DNA of 7,423 bases from contig CACXGG010000200.1 of the NCBI GenBank assembly GCA_902767145.1, forward strand, positions 1 through 7,423. Direction: 5' to 3'. This DNA comes from Oscillospiraceae bacterium. Its GTDB lineage: Bacteria > Bacillota > Clostridia > Saccharofermentanales > Saccharofermentanaceae. The notes under the pieces are model-generated. The model did not search any database. It worked only from the letters and a program-made list of their open reading frames with translations, and was not told the DNA's origin. Shown one piece after another: positions 4,664-7,423 of this stretch. Each line of letters starts with the position of its first letter. Position 1 is the first letter of the stretch. The position numbers and the translations under genes are program-made.

Positions 4664-5834
4664 GATAGAGACTGAAAGGACTAATCTATTTGATGTTAAC
4701 ATCCTTATTGGCATGAGGGTGCGTCTTGAGGGGCCTGCTTCCTTTTCTGATCTTTCGGCTGCTTTTTCCAGGGCCTGTTCTCTTCACGAGGTGCTGAATC
4801 TGAAGGTTGTCCTTGAGCCCTCGGGTTCTGCGTACTATGCGCCCTGCGATGTTTGTGGGAGCAGCTTTTGTGAGACTGATCTTTCTTTTACTGAGCTTAT
4901 CGCTTCTAATGAGAAGATCAGGTTCTGCATTGAAGACGGAGAGTTTATTCGTGGCTTTTGGTGCCCTGACGGACTTGTGTTCCTCATGCACCACCTGGGC
5001 GGGGACGGCAAGTCTCTTCTGTACTTTATCGAGACCTTTATGAGATGCCTGGCAGGGGAGGAGTGCGACCATGTGCCTTTCCGCTCTCTGGGCCTTTCTG
5101 ATCTTCCGGGACGCATGCCGGGCAGTTACGGTCTTCTTGCACGGTACTGGAACAGGAAGTGGAGCAAGGAGAGGAAGGTCTTTACTTTCTCAGATCTGGA
5201 CGAGGCTTATGCCTCTTTCTGGAGGGACAGATCTACTGTCGTCGATATAAAAAGCTACCAGCGTGAGGAGCTTTCTGCCCTGATCTCGGAATCTAAGGCT
5301 GTGGGTGTCTCCCTGACTTCCTATCTCATAACGGATCTGGTGAAGGATATGGATGGTATGGCTGATGCGGGGATCGCAGTGGATGGAAGGCTTGACGGTA
5401 ACCGCTCCATGGGAAATCAGGCTACGGGTATCTCTGTTAAGTATAAGTACGATCAGAAGCGTTCTTTTGCAGATAACGCGAGACACGTGGACTATCTTCT
5501 GAAGAGGAAACTGTCTGATGAGAATCTCCGTTATTCTGTACTGCTTTTCATGGGACGGCTGGACCCTACTTTAGTCGATGCTCTCAATATGGCGAGGTGT
5601 GGATATTATCGCAGCAGGTTCTCGTCCAGAGTGGCGGGACTCATGGGCTACAGTGAGAAGACAAAGGATCTGAGCATCACTAATCTTACCCGGGTGGATA
5701 TCCCTCTGGAGTATGGTCCTTATGCGATATCGGATATCGTCTTTGTTCCGCCCATCGTATCCTATGGAAAGAACATTATCGGTATAGTTACTGCCGGGGA
5801 CACCATGAACGTTGTCCGGCATGTGTACAGATAG
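4656..5834 (+). CDS. Stand-alone NRPS-condensation-like acyltransferase (COG4908-like)
   Basis: A 392-aa protein of the CoA-dependent acyltransferase/condensation superfamily. HHLGGDG (112-118) matches the catalytic HHxxxDG motif, with His113 as the expected general base. An N-terminal lobe (about 1-170) and C-terminal lobe (about 180-392) fit the two-lobe fold. LSITNLTRVDIPLEYGPYAI (residues 343-362) corresponds to the late-condensation-domain 'sNlGrvdlP-eyg' segment. Length is slightly shorter than the usual 420-450 aa. No carrier protein, adenylation domain or other NRPS part is in the window, so the acyl donor is probably acyl-CoA or an acyl carrier protein encoded elsewhere. The overlap with the SDR (8 nt) and the TetR-controlled promoter suggest the SDR product is acylated by this enzyme. 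The acceptor, whether alcohol, amine or lipid, is unknown. Confidence 0.85.
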   Translation: MYKIETERTNLFDVNILIGMRVRLEGPASFSDLSAAFSRACSLHEVLNLKVVLEPSGSAYYAPCDVCGSSFCETDLSFTELIASNEKIRFCIEDGEFIRGFWCPDGLVFLMHHLGGDGKSLLYFIETFMRCLAGEECDHVPFRSLGLSDLPGRMPGSYGLLARYWNRKWSKERKVFTFSDLDEAYASFWRDRSTVVDIKSYQREELSALISESKAVGVSLTSYLITDLVKDMDGMADAGIAVDGRLDGNRSMGNQATGISVKYKYDQKRSFADNARHVDYLLKRKLSDENLRYSVLLFMGRLDPTLVDALNMARCGYYRSRFSSRVAGLMGYSEKTKDLSITNLTRVDIPLEYGPYAISDIVFVPPIVSYGKNIIGIVTAGDTMNVVRHVYR

Positions 5835-5856
5835 TAAGAAGAGCAATTGATACTGA

Positions 5857-6201
5857 TTAGTCTTCTTCTGCCTCAGCATCTATCAAGGCATCAGTTTCTT
5901 CTGCTATTTCACGGTATGTATCGATGAGATTTGATATCAATTCACGTGATGAGAGTTTCCCATCCTCATATATCTCTACAATAGCTCCGGTTTTAACAAG
6001 TTCATCGTAGCAACGTCTTACTTTCCTGACCCCTGAATCGCTCAAATAATCACAATCGAACACCATTTCCCCAGATTCGATAGCTGCTTTGATTTCCGCC
6101 ATTGATATTGGATTGTATTTTCTTATGATAGATATGCACTTTGCCATTGAGTCTGTTGATTTAACTACAATTCCTATTCTGTCTTCTCTTGGATAATTCA
6201 T
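5857..6201 (-). CDS. Small protein with an L7/L12 C-terminal-domain-like pattern, 114 aa
   Basis: The start at 6201 is supported by AGGAGG (6208-6213) with a 6-nt spacer. Residues 22-80 show a pattern like the ribosomal L7/L12 C-terminal domain: a basic helix (CISIIRKYNPISMAEIKAA), 'IESGE-VFDCDYL', a second basic helix (VRKVRRCYDELVKTGAIVE) and a beta end. In L7/L12 this domain binds translation GTPases. This protein lacks the L7/L12 N-terminal dimerisation region and has an acidic helical tail (about 85-114), so it is not the ribosomal protein. The fold assignment is inference. Six of seven Lys codons are AAA, against mostly AAG in the tetR operon, suggesting different origin. It is convergent with the acyltransferase gene, with 22 nt between stops. 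Confidence 0.7.
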   Translation of the reverse strand: MNYPREDRIGIVVKSTDSMAKCISIIRKYNPISMAEIKAAIESGEMVFDCDYLSDSGVRKVRRCYDELVKTGAIVEIYEDGKLSSRELISNLIDTYREIAEETDALIDAEAEED

Positions 6202-6327
6202 GTATTACCTCCTAAAACTCTTTATAAACCTTATCGGAATACCTGATAAACTGTTTTGCTCTTCCAACCCAAATGTTATTTATGAGCAGTAGGGAAGATC
6301 AATTCGCTGCGATTTGCAAGGTGAGAG
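6202..6327. other. Intergenic leader of the 6201 gene; no extra gene seen
   Basis: This AT-rich gap holds the SD of the 6201 gene. Upstream of it is an imperfect inverted repeat, TTATC/GATAA (centre about 6240), near possible but weak promoter hexamers. TGCTC...GAGCA (5-bp arms, starting near 6258) is a weak hairpin beyond the end of the 6867-6328 gene, but no T-run follows. I find no additional coding frame or RNA gene. Confidence 0.35.
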
Positions 6328-6867
6328 TTAAGGCTCAGGGATCGGGATGAGGTCCAGTTCTGCTAAGGGATCTTTGGTCTTCTTGTAGTCGTACTTGACG
6401 ACATATGCACGGTCGCCGACTTCCAGAGAATTGTAAAGCTGTTTTGCGACCCTGAAGTCCTTTCTGACAGGCTTATTGTCTTTGTAGAGGCCGCTTACGG
6501 TGAGAGAGTTGTATTTTGTGCGCTGGCCTGAACCGATGCCTTTGCTGTAGATGTTTACGTTGGCAACCTGAAATCTGCCCTCTTTGAAGCTTCTCATCTT
6601 CCTGTTGTAGTCCACTATGGAATAGACGGCGATGAATATAAAGGGAATGGCCAGGAGATAGATCCAGGCGATCTTCAGGAACTCGTTGAATGTGCCGTTG
6701 ATGAGGTTGATGATCAGCATGACAGGGGCATGGATGCCGAACAGCAGGAGCAGCGCGACTGCCACGGACATCCTGTATCTGTGGGTGGCCTTCATTAGGG
6801 GGAGGGACTTTCTGATCTCTCTTTTTGACAGTATCTTCCAGTTGTTCCTTTTTGCCAGTGTATGCAT
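6328..6867 (-). CDS. Two-TM membrane protein with cytosolic C-terminal domain, 179 aa
   Basis: An unrecognised membrane protein. The N-terminus (1-32) is strongly basic. Membrane segments are predicted at about 33-57 and 66-86, with a short loop between. Arg/Lys-rich flanks on both sides place the N-terminus and the tail in the cytoplasm by the positive-inside rule. Residues 95-179 look like a beta-rich soluble domain (FQVANVNIYSKG ... LTVSGLYKDNKPV ... GDRAYVVKYDYKK), possibly of SH3/OB type, as in DUF3592-like membrane proteins, but I cannot confirm a family. The start at 6867 has AGGA (6878-6881) 10 nt upstream, a modest RBS. Lys codons are AAG-rich, like the background, unlike the genes on either side. 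Confidence 0.7.
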   Translation of the reverse strand: MHTLAKRNNWKILSKREIRKSLPLMKATHRYRMSVAVALLLLFGIHAPVMLIINLINGTFNEFLKIAWIYLLAIPFIFIAVYSIVDYNRKMRSFKEGRFQVANVNIYSKGIGSGQRTKYNSLTVSGLYKDNKPVRKDFRVAKQLYNSLEVGDRAYVVKYDYKKTKDPLAELDLIPIPEP

Positions 6868-6891
6868 CTTGGTCTGTTCCTGTTTTTTCTG

Positions 6892-6900
6892 ATTATAACA
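6892..6900 (-). promoter_or_regulatory. Extended -10 promoter for the 6867 gene
   Basis: On the minus strand this reads TGTTATAAT, giving a start near 6885 and a short leader of about 18 nt. Together with the two bases before it (CATGTTATAAT) it is identical over 11 bp to the promoter at 2954-2964. No convincing -35 is visible. Confidence 0.5.
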
Positions 6901-6933
6901 TGCTGATAAGGGACCGTGATTTATAAATTCTGC

Positions 6934-6962
6934 TTGACGAATAGATTCATAGAGAGTAATAT
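6934..6962 (+). promoter_or_regulatory. Promoter of the abiEi-like gene
   Basis: TTGACG (6934-6939) and TAATAT (6957-6962) are separated by exactly 17 bp. The start would be near 6969, inside the left arm of the inverted repeat at 6965-7007. It is divergent from the 6892-6900 promoter. Confidence 0.65.
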
Positions 6963-6964
6963 TT

Positions 6965-7007
6965 GAGTAAATGTAGGCAAAAGATGACGAAATACCTGCA
7001 TTTACTC
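6965..7007 (+). promoter_or_regulatory. 13-bp inverted repeat at the abiEi start site: putative AbiEi operator
   Basis: GAGTAAATGTAGG (6965-6977) and CCTGCATTTACTC (6995-7007) are complementary at 12 of 13 positions (the exception is a T/G pair, allowed in RNA) across a 17-nt spacer; centre-to-centre distance is 30 bp, about three helical turns. It begins 3 bp after the -10 and ends 1 nt before the SD. AbiEi proteins are known to repress their own operon by binding inverted repeats in the promoter, so this is the expected operator. The same sequence would also fold into a stable leader hairpin; I cannot separate the two roles. Confidence 0.65.
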
Positions 7008-7020
7008 GAAGGAGGCCGAT

Positions 7021-7423
7021 ATGATCTATACATACGCAGAGTGTCTTGAGAGATGGAAAACAGACTATAGAATAAAACAGGCAGTCGGTAATGGAGACCT
7101 TTTTCAGATTGAAAAAGGATTGTACTCTGATGAATCAGACCCAACTACACTTGCTATAATCTCTAAGAAATATCCCAAATCCATAGTAACCCTGGATACA
7201 GCATTCTATTACTATGGTCTTACAGATGTTGTTCCGGATGAATACTATATTGCTACTGACAGACATGCCAGGGCTGTTGCTCATCCTAAGATAAAACAGG
7301 TTTATGTTCAATCCTATCTGCTGGACGTTGGAGTTGTAAAAATGGAGCGAAGGGATGCAACCTTTAACATATATGATCGTGAACGGTTGTTGATCGAATT
7401 ACTTCGGTATAAAAATAAGTTTC
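7021..7423 (+). CDS. abiEi: AbiEi-family antitoxin / transcriptional autoregulator, type IV toxin-antitoxin (3' cut by window edge)
   Basis: The frame is open from ATG 7021 through the right edge (134 codons, no stop), with AAGGAGG (7009-7015) 5 nt upstream. The N-terminal region (about 1-50) fits the AbiEi winged-helix antitoxin domain: YRIKQAVGNGDLFQIEKGLYSD, with the 'G-l-ki-kGlY' turn, then LAIISKKYPKSIVTLDTAFY and YGLTDVVPDEYYIATDR, and IYDRERLLIELLRYKNK at 117-133. These are hallmarks of the AbiEi family (COG5340, 'transcriptional regulator of viral defense'). In characterised systems the AbiEi antitoxin represses the operon while AbiEii, a nucleotidyltransferase-type toxin, aborts phage infection. 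abiEii is expected directly downstream, outside the window. Lys codons are mainly AAA (8 of 11), unlike the AAG-rich tetR operon, consistent with horizontal transfer. Confidence 0.87.
   Translation, partial: MIYTYAECLERWKTDYRIKQAVGNGDLFQIEKGLYSDESDPTTLAIISKKYPKSIVTLDTAFYYYGLTDVVPDEYYIATDRHARAVAHPKIKQVYVQSYLLDVGVVKMERRDATFNIYDRERLLIELLRYKNKF

Noticed and set aside
3325..4714. Two long minus-strand open frames (301 and 280 codons) opposite tetR and the SDR gene
   Set aside because: They lie antisense to genes with clear TetR and SDR motifs and have no family-like features; they are by-products of codon bias on the coding strand.
5836..5867. AAGAAGA/TCTTCTT inverted repeat between the convergent acyltransferase and 6201 genes as a terminator
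   Set aside because: The stem is only 7 bp of A/G versus T/C with an 18-nt loop and no T-run; too weak to call.
6947..7144. 65-codon minus-strand frame overlapping the abiEi start
   Set aside because: It is opposite the AbiEi coding sequence and its promoter hairpin, with no RBS or recognisable features.
1..7423. CRISPR array, tRNA/rRNA, insertion sequence or integrase
   Set aside because: I saw no regularly spaced repeats, no cloverleaf or rRNA motifs, and no transposase or recombinase signature on either strand.

Overview
The window looks like a chromosomal segment of a low-to-moderate GC Gram-positive anaerobe of the class Clostridia (Lachnospiraceae/Oscillospiraceae-like). The grounds are strong AGGAGG ribosome binding sites, several extended -10 promoters (TGnTATAAT), and a clostridial-type TtcA-family ATPase. 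Genus cannot be fixed from the sequence. No rRNA, tRNA, CRISPR array, transposase or integrase is visible.

Layout. (1) 2-355: the 3' end of a gene whose C-terminal domain resembles domains I recall from clostridial putative surface or lipoproteins. It is followed 6 nt later by a TtcA-family PP-loop Fe-S sulfurtransferase (362-1171). (2) 1172-1383: a gap holding a 29-codon orphan signal-peptide ORF. Its Shine-Dalgarno can be sequestered by an upstream complement, and its stop codon lies in an extended -10 box of the next gene. (3) 1384-1980: an unrecognised 198-aa protein. It converges with zero spacing on a minus-strand pair (2906-2619 and 2619-1981): a 95-aa helical protein translationally coupled (TAATG) to a Cys/His-rich protein with a precise 18-residue zinc-finger-like repeat. 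(4) 3042-3263: a very hydrophobic 73-aa membrane protein, transcribed divergently from that pair.

(5) 3275-5834: a compact operon with its own promoter and a 28-bp near-perfect palindrome at the transcription start. It encodes a TetR repressor, a short-chain dehydrogenase (1-nt gap) and a stand-alone NRPS-condensation-like acyltransferase (8-nt overlap). The tight packing suggests a ligand-controlled 'reduce/oxidise then acylate' module; this is the best candidate here for an undescribed small-molecule system. (6) 6201-5857: a small AT-rich-codon gene with a pattern like the ribosomal L7/L12 C-terminal domain. (7) 6867-6328: a two-TM membrane protein with a cytosolic tail. (8) 7021 to the right edge: the start of an AbiEi-type antitoxin/transcription regulator (type IV toxin-antitoxin, abortive infection). 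It has a TTGACG-17-TAATAT promoter and a 13-bp inverted repeat at the start site that fits AbiEi autoregulation. Its AbiEii toxin partner would lie just beyond the window.

Lysine codon choice separates a resident background (mostly AAG) from two genes that favour AAA (5857-6201 and 7021-7423), suggesting the right third is a mosaic with acquired defence-type genes.
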